Below are positions 28,412-37,751 of a stretch of 45,770 nt of DNA, one piece after another. The position numbers were made by a program, and so were the translations under genes. This DNA is from Caldisericota bacterium (GTDB lineage Bacteria; Caldisericota; JANLFM01): contig JANLFM010000001.1 in assembly GCA_024655865.1 (NCBI GenBank), positions 1-45,770 of the forward strand. Reading direction: 5' to 3'. Positions within the stretch are counted from its first letter, which is position 1. Every line of letters begins with the position of its first letter. Under the pieces are notes generated by a model. That model saw only the letters and a program-made list of their open reading frames with translations, was not told where the DNA came from and did no database searches.

Positions 28412-29510
28412 CGCTTGTCCTCCTTTTCTTAGCCTTCTCCAGTTCATTTTGATCAGGGAACAATACTACCTTTAAACAATTTCTTGGTCGTGCCAAAACA
28501 GCCTGGAAGCCTTTTTCGAAATCTTCAAGAGGCAAAAGATGTGTGATCACGGGCGAGAGATCGAGCCTCCCTGAGGAAAGGAAGTTCGAAGCGCGATACC
28601 AGGTGTCGAAAATCTTGCGGCCGTTAATCCCATAAACCTGGGCTCCTTTGAAGACTAAATAATTGTTGTAGTCTAAAGTCATTTCAGATGAGGAAAGCAC
28701 GCCAAAGGCCGTGAACCTTCCCCCTTTCCTCAAAACCTTGAAACCCTCGGAAACAGCTTGAGGGTTCCCAGCCATCTCTAATATTATGTCAGCTCCATTC
28801 CCGTGGGTGTGATCCAGAATGTAGGAAATCCTTTCCTCGGGTGATAATTCCAGGCTCAGAGTGTGGTCGGCGCCCATTTTCCTTCCTACTTCCAGGGTGA
28901 TGGGTGACCGGCCAACGAGGAAGATTTGAGTTGCACCACAGACTCGGGCCACTCCTGCTGAGAGTATGCCGGCTGGTCCATCTCCAAAGATAACCATGCT
29001 TTTTCCGGCAACGTCATTGTCCTCGCCAAGCACAGCGTAAACTGCATTCCCTAAGGGTTCCTGAATAGTGGCGAACTCCGGGGGAAGAGCCGGATCATTG
29101 ATCCAGCATACTCTTTCTGGAACTGCTATGTATTCCGCAAAGGCCCCATCGCAGTCCACTCCCAGAATCTTCATATGCTCGCCGAGATGCCTTTGCCCCA
29201 GGAGAGCTGTCAGATCCCCGGGGTCGTAAATGTGGGTCTCCGCTGAAACATAATCCCCTACCTTTATCCTGGTAACGTGAGACCCCACCTGAACTACTTC
29301 CCCGGCCACCTCGTGGCCGAGGATCTGGGGCAATCTCTTCTGTCCAATTCTTCCCTGGGCCCATGGGTCCCATTTGTAAATGTGGACATCAGTGCCGCAG
29401 ATTGAGGTGGCTCTCACTTTAACGAGCACCTGATCAGGAGCAATTTGGGGCTCGGGAGCGTCCAGAAGCTCGGCCCCTGGTTCTGGTTTTGTTTTGACAA
29501 TCGCCTTCAT
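28401..29510 (-). CDS. tdh: L-threonine 3-dehydrogenase (zinc MDR family)
   Basis: [37 protein letters not shown]; overlapping kbl supports the assignment. Confidence 0.9.
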   Translation of the reverse strand: MKAIVKTKPEPGAELLDAPEPQIAPDQVLVKVRATSICGTDVHIYKWDPWAQGRIGQKRLPQILGHEVAGEVVQVGSHVTRIKVGDYVSAETHIYDPGDLTALLGQRHLGEHMKILGVDCDGAFAEYIAVPERVCWINDPALPPEFATIQEPLGNAVYAVLGEDNDVAGKSMVIFGDGPAGILSAGVARVCGATQIFLVGRSPITLEVGRKMGADHTLSLELSPEERISYILDHTHGNGADIILEMAGNPQAVSEGFKVLRKGGRFTAFGVLSSSEMTLDYNNYLVFKGAQVYGINGRKIFDTWYRASNFLSSGRLDLSPVITHLLPLEDFEKGFQAVLARPRNCLKVVLFPDQNELEKAKKRRTSDVR

Positions 29511-29543
29511 AAATCCTCCTCTAATTAAAAGAGTTTATTTCAT

Positions 29544-29563
29544 CTCCCGAGATCATTCGGGAG
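29544..29563 (-). terminator. Hairpin spanning the PBP1A stop codon
   Basis: CTCCCGA-gatcat-TCGGGAG, perfect 7-bp stem; stop codon (29553-29555) lies in the loop. Confidence 0.5.
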
Positions 29564-31754
29564 GGGCTGAAGTTTGAATCGGGGGAGGTGGAGAGGGAGA
29601 GGGCGTAGGTGAAGAAGAAGGGGTTAATGTGGGAGAAGGAGGCGGCAAAGTAGGTGTGGGAGTAGTGGTAGGAGTGGGAGTAAAAGAAGGAGTGAGTGTT
29701 TGTGTGGGCGATGGCGGAATCAACCAGGAGGGAGTCTGGGTGATCCAGGATGGGGTCTGGGTGACCACTGCTGTGGGAGTAGATGTAGCCATATTCTCAG
29801 TTCCCGCAAGGAAAACCTCCCCGTCCTTGCGCACGACCCCCTGGGGCATTACCCAGTCCTCATTAGAAAGGACCTCTTTCGCCTTTACCATGAAGGCATG
29901 CCACATGGTGGCTGGGATTCCAGCTCCGATGTTGTATTTTGTGATGAAGGGGATGTCCCGGGAATCGTTGCCGTTACAAACAGCTACTACTATGTCGGGA
30001 GTATATCCGATGAACCAGGCGTCCTGAAAGCGGTCGGTAGTCCCGGTTTTTCCTGCGGCAATCAAACCTTCCACATAGGCCCTGCGGGTATTGCGGTACA
30101 CTGTCTTGAAGAGATCAGTCATCACGTAGGCCGTAGCGGGACTGATTACCTGTTGGGGGCGAGGAGGATTATCCTCGAGTACGTTACCCTCTCGGTCAAC
30201 TATTTTTCTGATTACGGTGGCTGGGACCAGTTTTCCATAATTGGCCAGAACCCCATAAGCTTGAGCCATTTCCAGAGGAGGGATTTCCGCCGCTCCAATA
30301 GCAATGGAGGGGTAAGGGGGAATGTCCACCGTAACCCCCATTTTGTGGGCGTATTCAATCACCTTATCCAACCCTACCTGTAAGGAAACCTTAATCGCTA
30401 TGATATTGGAGGATACTCTAAGAGCATCTCTTACCGTGAGAGGTCCATAATATTTTTTTACTCCAGGATCAACATCCCCCGTGTACTCGGTGGGTTTCCA
30501 CCCGTTGACGTCAATTTCCTCGGAGACCAGCACTGTGGCTGGAGTAACAATGCGGTTTTCAATGGCGGCAGTGTAATCGAAGATTTTGAAAGAAGATCCA
30601 GGTTGCCTGGGAGCAAGAGCTCTGTTGTACTTGGTCTCGAACCAATCCCGGCCTCCGACCATAGCCAGTACATCCCCTGTGCGGGGATCAAGGGCTACCA
30701 GAGCTCCCTGTGGCTGTTTTACTCCTTTTTCATCCCGGAGCTCAGGGTCGAGCACTCCCTCATCCTCCCAATATTTGTAAGTTTCGTCCACAGCCTCATT
30801 TGCCCACCTCTGCATCTGCAAATCCAGGGTAGTGTAAATTGTGAGCCCGCCTTTCAGGAGGATATTGGTGGAATATTTCTGTTCCAGCTCCATGCGAACT
30901 AAATCTACAAAATACGGGGCTTCAGACTCCAGTTTGATCGCGGATTCAGAAAAGACAAGCTGGGTGCCTAAAGCTTCATCGTATTCCCCTTCATCGATGA
31001 AGCGATAGACCTTCATCTTGGATAAGACCTCTTTTTGCCTCTCTAAAGCAAGGTCGCGATGTTCGGGACTGCCGAGAATTGAGGGGGCGTTGATCACGCC
31101 GGCTAACCAGGATGCTTCCGCCAGGTTGAGATCTTTAGCGTGCTTACCAAAATACGTTAATGCTGCAGCCTCGGCACCATAAGCGTTTTGACCAAAATAA
31201 ACAGCGTTCAAATAGCTCTCCAGAATCTCATCCTTGGAGTATCTCTGCTCCAGGCGAAAAGCGACCATAATTTCTTTGATTTTCCTCGAGAGGCTCACTT
31301 CCTTAGTAAGGAAGGCCTCCCTGGCCAGCTGCTGAGTAATGGTTGAAGCTCCCTCTACCACTTGTCCATAAATGAGGTCGTTCCAGAAAGCGCGAAGGAT
31401 TCCCCGGATATCGATTCCGGAGTGTTCGTAAAAGCGGTGGTCCTCCACGGCGATCACCGCCTTCTGCAAATAGGGGGAGATCTCATCCAGAGATTTATAA
31501 ATCCTCTTTTCTGCCGGGGAATAAGTGGCAATTAATTTGCCGTTCCTGTCAAGGATGGTGGAAGACTCAGAAAAGCTAAAGGTAAGGTCCTGGGGAATAG
31601 GGATAGTATAAAGGTAGTAAACAAAAACACCCAGACCAATAATAATCAGGCTTAGCAGGCCAATGAGAATATAAGCAAAGATACGCCAGAAGGAGCGCCT
31701 TTTCTTAACCGATTTTTGAGATTTCCAACTGACTATTCTTTTTTTATATGCCAT
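29553..31754 (-). CDS. Class A penicillin-binding protein 1A (glycosyltransferase/transpeptidase)
   Basis: GT51 AVEDHRFYEHSGIDIRGILRA, EGASTITQQLAREAFL; transpeptidase QPGSSFKIFDY and AGKTGTTDRFQDAWFIGYTP; Pro/Thr/Ser-rich tail. ATG 31754 preferred over TTG 31760. Confidence 0.93.
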   Translation of the reverse strand: MAYKKRIVSWKSQKSVKKRRSFWRIFAYILIGLLSLIIIGLGVFVYYLYTIPIPQDLTFSFSESSTILDRNGKLIATYSPAEKRIYKSLDEISPYLQKAVIAVEDHRFYEHSGIDIRGILRAFWNDLIYGQVVEGASTITQQLAREAFLTKEVSLSRKIKEIMVAFRLEQRYSKDEILESYLNAVYFGQNAYGAEAAALTYFGKHAKDLNLAEASWLAGVINAPSILGSPEHRDLALERQKEVLSKMKVYRFIDEGEYDEALGTQLVFSESAIKLESEAPYFVDLVRMELEQKYSTNILLKGGLTIYTTLDLQMQRWANEAVDETYKYWEDEGVLDPELRDEKGVKQPQGALVALDPRTGDVLAMVGGRDWFETKYNRALAPRQPGSSFKIFDYTAAIENRIVTPATVLVSEEIDVNGWKPTEYTGDVDPGVKKYYGPLTVRDALRVSSNIIAIKVSLQVGLDKVIEYAHKMGVTVDIPPYPSIAIGAAEIPPLEMAQAYGVLANYGKLVPATVIRKIVDREGNVLEDNPPRPQQVISPATAYVMTDLFKTVYRNTRRAYVEGLIAAGKTGTTDRFQDAWFIGYTPDIVVAVCNGNDSRDIPFITKYNIGAGIPATMWHAFMVKAKEVLSNEDWVMPQGVVRKDGEVFLAGTENMATSTPTAVVTQTPSWITQTPSWLIPPSPTQTLTPSFTPTPTTTPTPTLPPPSPTLTPSSSPTPSPSPPPPIQTSAPPE

Positions 31755-31756
31755 AT

Positions 31757-34327
31757 TCAAGGGGCCTGAAGGGGTATCAGGTAGAGTTGGCTGTATCCGG
31801 TCCAGGAGGAGGAAATTAATAACCTGTCAAGCTCTGGTGTGTACCCCAGAATCCGGACTCCAGTGGCAGACCAGACGCTTTCAGGTTTTCCCTCCTCAAG
31901 GTCCATGCTATAAACCACTAATTGCTCTCCTTCCTTCTGAGCCCAATGTATTTTACCGCTCCTCCAGAAGATTGGAAACTCTGCTGACCCGGTCTTCTGG
32001 GTCAAGTAGAGCTCCAGGTTCCAAGAATTATACACGCGAATTTCCCTTTCCAGTTCGGAAAAGGAGAGGAAGGCCAGGAATTTCCCTCCAGGTTCCCAGG
32101 AACAGAGGGAGACTCCTGAACCAGAATGCAGAAGATGAGTGTTTCCTTCCAGATCAGTAAGGTAAGAGTAATCGAGTCCAGATTTATGAACGAGGTAATT
32201 TATGAGTTTTCCATCAGGGGACCAGCAAAATTTGAAAATTGATCCCTGTTCCTGGATAAGAAGCCTTTGATCATTACCGTCCTCGTTCATCAGCCAGAGC
32301 GAAAGGGACTGAGGGGAAAGCCCCGAAAGATAAGCTATCCAACCTCCTCCGGGAGCAGGGATGGGGTTCTGCGCTCCACCTCCGAAAGTCAACTGGCGAA
32401 ATTCTCCATCTTTAAGATCGTAAAGCCAGATATCTGAATAACGAAAGCCCCTCGTGAAATAAAGCCTTTCTCCATCAAAGGACCAGGCCGGTTGGCGGCC
32501 GGATCCTAAGTATTTCAAGGAACCAGTATTTAACTCTACAAGATATAAGGCAGAGTCTTCCTCTGGACCCTCCGAGTATGCCAGCCATTTACCCCCTGGG
32601 GAGATTACCGCTTCCCTCTTTTCGCCTTCGGTGCGGGTAATTGGCACAGGGGACTCAGGAGTAACCAGAATTGCTTTCAACTCCTTAAATTCCCCTTCCG
32701 AAAGGGTTAGGTTCAGGGACCATGGTGCATAATTTTCCTTTTTGAGCGTGATCTCATAAGAACCGGCTCCAAGAGAGCTGAGCACCGTGGGGGTACGACC
32801 CAGGTAATTCCCTGAAAGGTAAACTTCTGCAGCCTGAGGTGAGGAAGAAATGCTCAAATTGCATCCGGGCAAAAGCGGAGAGGGGCTCTCTGTAAGCCTG
32901 AGAAGGTCCTTTTGGTAAATTCGGAAGAAGCCAGCTTCGTTAGAGGAAAAAAGGAAAAAGGAGGAATTCGGGGAGATGGCCAGGGACTCCTTGAGGAATT
33001 GATCTTCGATTAAAGCAGTAGCTCTTTTATCTATGGGATTGAAAACACTTATGGCATAAGAACCGTCCTTCTCTAAAAGGGAGAAAAGGCGGCCGTCATT
33101 AGCCCATGCAAGCTCGATTGCTTTCTCCTCGGAGACCAAAACCTCCTGTTCGTTCTTGAAGTCCCACAGAAAGGCGCCTGTCGTTGAGGCTACCCCGAGA
33201 AACTTTGCATCTGGTGACCAGGAAAGAGCGAAGTACTCCCTGTTTTTCAAAGGAAGCTCCTGACTGATCTGGGTTACCAGGGAAAGAAGGTAGATCTTAC
33301 CATCCTGGGCGGAATTGTAAGCAATCCAGTTGCCATCAGGAGAGGGAGCAAATCTTTCCACGGGGGCAGTAGGGATGACATAGGTTTTTTGAGAGAGGAT
33401 TTCGAAGACCTGAATGCTGGGAAGTTCTCCGGCAATAAAGGCCAGCTTTTCCCTATCCAGCCAGGCCACCTGCGAGAGCCCGAGGAACGGTGATGTAGTA
33501 CGAGTAACACCGGTTTCCAGATCCAGCACAGTTACCACGTCACCCTGGGGTTCCGCAGAGACGAAGGCTAATCTCTTGGAGTCGGGAGACCAGGCGGGGC
33601 GCACATAAGCCACCGCTTCTTTTATCTTAGTCAGGGTTTTCTTTTCAAAGTTATATAACCAGAGCTCCCCCGTCCCTGGTTGGAAATTGCGCCGCGATCC
33701 TAAAAGGGATAGGTTTTCTCCGTTCGGGGAAATAGAAAGGTAAGCGAACTGCCTCACCTCTCTGGGATTCTCAGTGAAAGCCCTGGGAAGAAGCCGGACC
33801 TCAATTCTCATGGGAGATAGGGTGGAAGCGAGGACGCCGTGTTCCCAGGTTTGATAACCTTCCTTGTGAAGCGAAATGGAATGATACCCCGAGGGGACAG
33901 TGACCTGTAGTGGAGTTATTCCCTTTAACTCCCCATCGATGTAGACTGAAGCACCTGGAGCGTTTGCTATAATTTCCAGCTGAATCGGGGAGATATTCCC
34001 GGAAACGATACCTACTGTAAGGACAAGCATGGCCAGAGCCACAACCGCATATCGCAAAACCCAGTGCGAAACGGCAATTCCCGGGCTTCTTGAGGCAACT
34101 CGTTCCCTCAAGCGTTTCTCATAATAATCCCAGTAAAAAGCGGGTCTTTCTGGTGAAGGCAGGAGAGATAGAAGGCTTCTGGTTGCACTTAGGGCTCGAG
34201 CTTCCCTTTGGCAATAAGGGCAGCTTTCCAGGTGGGCTTTTACCCTCTCTTCTTTTTCGCCTGAGAGTTCCCTATCAAGGTAAGCGTTGATGACTCTTTT
34301 GGGAAGACAACCTCTTTTTATTTCCAT
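31757..34327 (-). CDS. Anti-sigma factor: ZAS zinc finger, TM, two PEGA domains and two TolB-like beta-propellers
   Basis: KAHLESCPYC (HxxxCxxC), TM ~VVALAMLVLTVGIVSG, PEGA (EIIANAPGASVYIDGELKGITPLQVTVPSGYHSISLHKEGYQTW; SISSSPQAAEVYLSGNYLGRTPTVLSSLGAGSYEITLKKENYAPW), SPD/SPDGK blades. ATG 34327 overlaps sigma gene 3' end. Confidence 0.85.
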   Translation of the reverse strand: MEIKRGCLPKRVINAYLDRELSGEKEERVKAHLESCPYCQREARALSATRSLLSLLPSPERPAFYWDYYEKRLRERVASRSPGIAVSHWVLRYAVVALAMLVLTVGIVSGNISPIQLEIIANAPGASVYIDGELKGITPLQVTVPSGYHSISLHKEGYQTWEHGVLASTLSPMRIEVRLLPRAFTENPREVRQFAYLSISPNGENLSLLGSRRNFQPGTGELWLYNFEKKTLTKIKEAVAYVRPAWSPDSKRLAFVSAEPQGDVVTVLDLETGVTRTTSPFLGLSQVAWLDREKLAFIAGELPSIQVFEILSQKTYVIPTAPVERFAPSPDGNWIAYNSAQDGKIYLLSLVTQISQELPLKNREYFALSWSPDAKFLGVASTTGAFLWDFKNEQEVLVSEEKAIELAWANDGRLFSLLEKDGSYAISVFNPIDKRATALIEDQFLKESLAISPNSSFFLFSSNEAGFFRIYQKDLLRLTESPSPLLPGCNLSISSSPQAAEVYLSGNYLGRTPTVLSSLGAGSYEITLKKENYAPWSLNLTLSEGEFKELKAILVTPESPVPITRTEGEKREAVISPGGKWLAYSEGPEEDSALYLVELNTGSLKYLGSGRQPAWSFDGERLYFTRGFRYSDIWLYDLKDGEFRQLTFGGGAQNPIPAPGGGWIAYLSGLSPQSLSLWLMNEDGNDQRLLIQEQGSIFKFCWSPDGKLINYLVHKSGLDYSYLTDLEGNTHLLHSGSGVSLCSWEPGGKFLAFLSFSELEREIRVYNSWNLELYLTQKTGSAEFPIFWRSGKIHWAQKEGEQLVVYSMDLEEGKPESVWSATGVRILGYTPELDRLLISSSWTGYSQLYLIPLQAP

Positions 34328-34854
34328 TCCACTTTTTCCAGTAACTCCGGGTATTCCTTCTCGATAATTTTTTTCAGTTTTTCGCGCGCGGCGGAAATTC
34401 GCGACATTACGGTCCCCAGAGGGCACTTAAATACCTGAGCTATCTCCTTATAGGAAAACCCTTCCAGGTCGTGCATCACAATGTAGGCCCGCTGAACCGG
34501 TGATAACTTATTTAGTGCCTCCCGCACTAACATAACGGTTTCCTGTCTCGAGGGGTCAAAATTATCTGGAATTGAAAGCTCTTCCAGGGGAACATGAGGT
34601 ATTTTTTTCTTTCGCGCCTCATCAATGCAGAGATTGACCATGATGCGATAGAGCCAGGTGAAGATTTGGGATTCGTGCCGAAAATTAGGTAGGGCAAGGT
34701 ATGCCTTGAGAAAAACCTCCTGGGAGAGTTCCTCTGCCCTCTCGTGGTTTTCTGTAAAGCGGTATGCCAGAGAGTAGAGGCGCCTCTCATACTTTTTAAC
34801 GACTTCCTCAAAAAACAGGGCTTTTTGGGTATCTGAGTTTTTCTCTCTGGACAC
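34318..34854 (-). CDS. ECF-type sigma-70 family RNA polymerase sigma factor
   Basis: Sigma2 AYRFTENHERAEELSQEVFLKAY...FTWLYRIMVNLCIDEAR; sigma4 LSPVQRAYIVMHDLEGFSYKEIAQVFKCPLGTVMSRISAAREKLK. GTG start. Confidence 0.93.
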   Translation of the reverse strand: MSREKNSDTQKALFFEEVVKKYERRLYSLAYRFTENHERAEELSQEVFLKAYLALPNFRHESQIFTWLYRIMVNLCIDEARKKKIPHVPLEELSIPDNFDPSRQETVMLVREALNKLSPVQRAYIVMHDLEGFSYKEIAQVFKCPLGTVMSRISAAREKLKKIIEKEYPELLEKVEWK

Positions 34855-34913
34855 TCGTACACCAGGCTATGCAAAGTTATCTCCCCTCATTCTGACACCT
34901 GATTTTGGGCCGG

Positions 34914-35117
34914 TCAATAATGGTTAGGGCTTGAAGCAGACTTTAAAAAGCGCCTTCTGGTTCGTTCGTTGGTTAAGCTCTCCAGAAGCATGGAAAGACA
35001 TCGAGGAGAACAAATGGAAACGACAATGCTCTTTTTATTCACGGTCAATAAAACATCCTCCACGTTTTTCTCGCTATGACAGAAAACACATTTACCATTT
35101 GCCAGGTACCTGCGCAT
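34914..35117 (-). CDS. Small TRASH-like Cys protein (CxxC ... CxxxC)
   Basis: MRRYLANGKCVFCHSEKNVEDVLLTVNKKSIVVSICSPRCLSMLLES; RBS GGAG before ATG; sits just upstream of ECF sigma gene. Confidence 0.55.
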   Translation of the reverse strand: MRRYLANGKCVFCHSEKNVEDVLLTVNKKSIVVSICSPRCLSMLLESLTNERTRRRFLKSASSPNHY

Positions 35118-35351
35118 ATTAAGCTCCCATCAGTTTTTAATCCTTTAGACGAAAGGAGAGAATTAAGTATTCGGAAGGATTTCCGAGGAACGCACTAAAC
35201 CTTAAGAAGCGTGGGGAAGGAAATTAATTATCAACAAAATAGCTAAGGGCCATAGTGGGGAAAACCCCACCAGCTTCACCGTAGCACTTAAAAATCGGGG
35301 AAACTAACCGCTTGTCTGCTTAACCCTCAGAACTCAGGAGGCACAGGTCTT

Positions 35352-35522
35352 TTAGCGTTCTTTTTGCTCATCAGCTTTTTTTAAGAGAAACTTATCCGGG
35401 TCCTGGGTAAATGTTGAAAGACAGCTTCGAGAGCAGAAATAATAGCTCTTGCCCTTGTATTCCGTCTTGAACTGTGCTTTTTGTTCATCTACTTCCATGC
35501 CGCAAACTGGATCTATTGCCAT
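35352..35522 (-). CDS. 56-aa YHS-domain protein (not in the supplied ORF track)
   Basis: My translation: MAIDPVCGMEVDEQKAQFKTEYKGKSYYFCSRSCLSTFTQDPDKFLLKKADEQKER*; GGAGGG RBS; DPVCGM and YYFCSxxC are YHS hallmarks. Confidence 0.85.
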   Translation of the reverse strand: MAIDPVCGMEVDEQKAQFKTEYKGKSYYFCSRSCLSTFTQDPDKFLLKKADEQKER

Positions 35523-35566
35523 CTATTATCCCTCCTTTGCTTGTTAAACATGCGCTTAGATGCAAT

Positions 35567-36808
35567 TTATTCCTCAGTTAAAAATCCCGATAGGTATCGT
35601 ATCTGTTCAGGAGTTAGGCTATCAATTTCCGCACCCAGGGATTTCAGCTTTAAGGAAGCTATCTGGCTTTCTATGAATTCCGGGACAGAATGAACCCTGG
35701 CATCCAGATTGGCGCCTTCATGCACTAAAAACTCCAGGGAGAGGGCCTGGGTGGAAAAACTCAAGTCCATCACGCCTGCAGGGTGACCTTCCCCGCAGAC
35801 CAGATTCACCAACCTTCCCTCACCCAAAAGGTAAATCCGTTTTCCGTTTCTCAGGAGATACTCTTTGATCAAAGGGGAAAGGCTTCTAATCTCTGTGCTT
35901 AATTCTTCGAGAGCCGAAAGATCGATTTCCACATTGAAATGCCCGGCATTGGCCAAAATAGCCCCATCTTTCATCTTCTTCAGATCATCCCTGGAGATGA
36001 CTTTTAAATTTCCGGTGCATGTAATAAAGAGGTCCCCGATTTCTGCTGCCTTATTGATGGGCAAAACTTGAAAACCATCCATCAGGGCCTCTAAGGCTCT
36101 CACGGGAGAAACCTCAGTAACAATCACCCGGGCGCCCATCCCCTGGAGCCTGCGAGCTACCCCCTTCCCTACCCAGCCATAACCGCAGACTACGGCACAG
36201 CTTCCAGCAATTAATATATTTGTTGCCCGCAGGATTCCATCGAGGGCACTCTGCCCTGTTCCATAGCGATTATCAAAAAGGTATTTGGTCAAAGCTTGAT
36301 TCACAGCCACAACCGGGAATAATAGCTTGCCGGCTTTTTCTAAGTTTTTTAGCCTGGTAACCCCGGTAGTGGTCTCTTCTGTTCCTCCTTTAACCGTTCT
36401 CGCTCCTTTTAGGTGATACAGGATGGTTAAATCTGCCCCATCATCAATGAGGTAATCCGGGGAAAAGAAGAGCACTTTTTCTAAACTGGCACGGTACTCT
36501 TCATCGCTTTCTCCCCTTCTGGCAAAAACTTCAATTCCCTCCTGACGCAGGTACCAGGCGATGTCATCCTGGGTGGATAGAGGATTGGAAGCAGCAAGGT
36601 AAACCGTAGCGCCTCCATCTCTTAAGGCAAGAGCAAGGTTAGCGGTTTTAGCAGAAATGTGTAAGCAAAGCCCTACCTTGATCCCACAAAAAGGATGCTC
36701 TTTTTGAAAGCGAGCTCGGATTTGAGAAAGAACGGGCATTTGCCTCGAGGCCCAGGCTGTTCTGGTTTTGCCTTTCTCTATGAGTTCCAGGACTTCTCTA
36801 TCGGTCAT
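35567..36808 (-). CDS. ahcY: Adenosylhomocysteinase-family protein
   Basis: NAD-binding VVCGYGWVGKGVARRLQGMGARVIVTEVSPVRALEALMDGF; TCTGNLKVI; NAGHFNVEID. Confidence 0.9.
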   Translation of the reverse strand: MTDREVLELIEKGKTRTAWASRQMPVLSQIRARFQKEHPFCGIKVGLCLHISAKTANLALALRDGGATVYLAASNPLSTQDDIAWYLRQEGIEVFARRGESDEEYRASLEKVLFFSPDYLIDDGADLTILYHLKGARTVKGGTEETTTGVTRLKNLEKAGKLLFPVVAVNQALTKYLFDNRYGTGQSALDGILRATNILIAGSCAVVCGYGWVGKGVARRLQGMGARVIVTEVSPVRALEALMDGFQVLPINKAAEIGDLFITCTGNLKVISRDDLKKMKDGAILANAGHFNVEIDLSALEELSTEIRSLSPLIKEYLLRNGKRIYLLGEGRLVNLVCGEGHPAGVMDLSFSTQALSLEFLVHEGANLDARVHSVPEFIESQIASLKLKSLGAEIDSLTPEQIRYLSGFLTEE

Positions 36809-36871
36809 TTCCCTTTTCCTCTTTTCTTTTCATCTGGCACTATTCTACGCTTAAGCTTTTGGAATTTGGTG

Positions 36872-36891
36872 CGTGATTTTATAAAATCACG
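36872..36891. promoter_or_regulatory. 20-bp perfect palindrome between divergent ahcY and PHP genes
   Basis: CGTGATTTTATAAAATCACG; contains TATAAA. Confidence 0.6.
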
Positions 36892-36895
36892 ATTA

Positions 36896-37711
36896 ATGAG
36901 TATTGACTTGCACACGCACAGCACTGCCTCAGATGGAAGCCTATCCCCTTCCCAGCTCGTGCTTGAGGCTAAAAGGCACGAAGTGTCAGTCTTAGGGCTC
37001 ACTGACCATGACACGCTTTCCGGAATTAAGGAAGCGCAGGAGAAGGCGGAGGAATTAGGCGTTGAGCTGGTTCCCGGGATCGAATTCTCCACGGAAGTGG
37101 GAAGGAGCGAAGTGCACATCTTGGGTTACTATATTAGCCCCTCGATGAACCTGAGCTCTTTGCTTTCTCGCCTTAAAGAATCGCGGATGGACAGGATCCG
37201 TTTAATGCTCAAAAAGCTTCAGGCTTTAAATATCGCTATCGATTTAAATGAAGTAATCAACGAGGGGAAAGAGGGTGTCTACGGGAGACCCCAGGTGGCG
37301 ATGGCTCTCCTCCGCAGAGGTTATGTATCCTCGGTGGAGGAGGCTTTCGACAAGTACCTGGGAATGGGGAGGCCAGCCTATGTCCCTCACTTCAAAATTT
37401 CCCCCTGGGAAGCTATTGGCGTAATTCGAGAAGCTGGAGGGATTCCGGTTTACGCTCATCCCGGCGTTACATCCAGGGATGATCTGATTCACAGTTTTAT
37501 CAAAGCAGGGTTGCTTGGCCTGGAGGTCTTCTATCCGGAACACGACCAACAAACCATTTTGCGGTATCTGCACATTTGTCAGAGTTTTTCTCTGTTAGTT
37601 ACCGGAGGCTCCGATTTTCACGGAGCGGTTCGACCCTGGGTAAAGTTGGGTTATCCCGGACTACCAGAGAAATATTATTTAGAATTTAAGGCCTACTTGT
37701 CTTCCAAGTAG
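36896..37711 (+). CDS. PHP-domain phosphoesterase (TrpH/YciV-like)
   Basis: MSIDLHTHSTASDGSLSPSQLVLEAKRHEVSVLGLTDHDTLSG...GIEFS, GSDFHG; ORF extends to 36695 but that part overlaps ahcY antisense. Confidence 0.88.
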   Translation: MSIDLHTHSTASDGSLSPSQLVLEAKRHEVSVLGLTDHDTLSGIKEAQEKAEELGVELVPGIEFSTEVGRSEVHILGYYISPSMNLSSLLSRLKESRMDRIRLMLKKLQALNIAIDLNEVINEGKEGVYGRPQVAMALLRRGYVSSVEEAFDKYLGMGRPAYVPHFKISPWEAIGVIREAGGIPVYAHPGVTSRDDLIHSFIKAGLLGLEVFYPEHDQQTILRYLHICQSFSLLVTGGSDFHGAVRPWVKLGYPGLPEKYYLEFKAYLSSK

Positions 37712-37716
37712 GCCTT
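37688..37716 (+). terminator. Hairpin spanning the stop codon of the PHP gene
   Basis: AAGGCCTACTTG-tcttc-CAAGTAGGCCTT perfect 12-bp stem; TAG stop is 37709-37711; weak T tract after. Confidence 0.5.
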
Positions 37717-37751
37717 GGTTCTATTACAATAAAAAGCAAAGAGGAAGGGGG

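Noticed and set aside
29572-29790. GT-rich low-complexity tract (and plus-strand ORF 29629-30027)
   Set aside because: Explained by the Pro/Thr/Ser-rich C-terminus of PBP1A on the minus strand.
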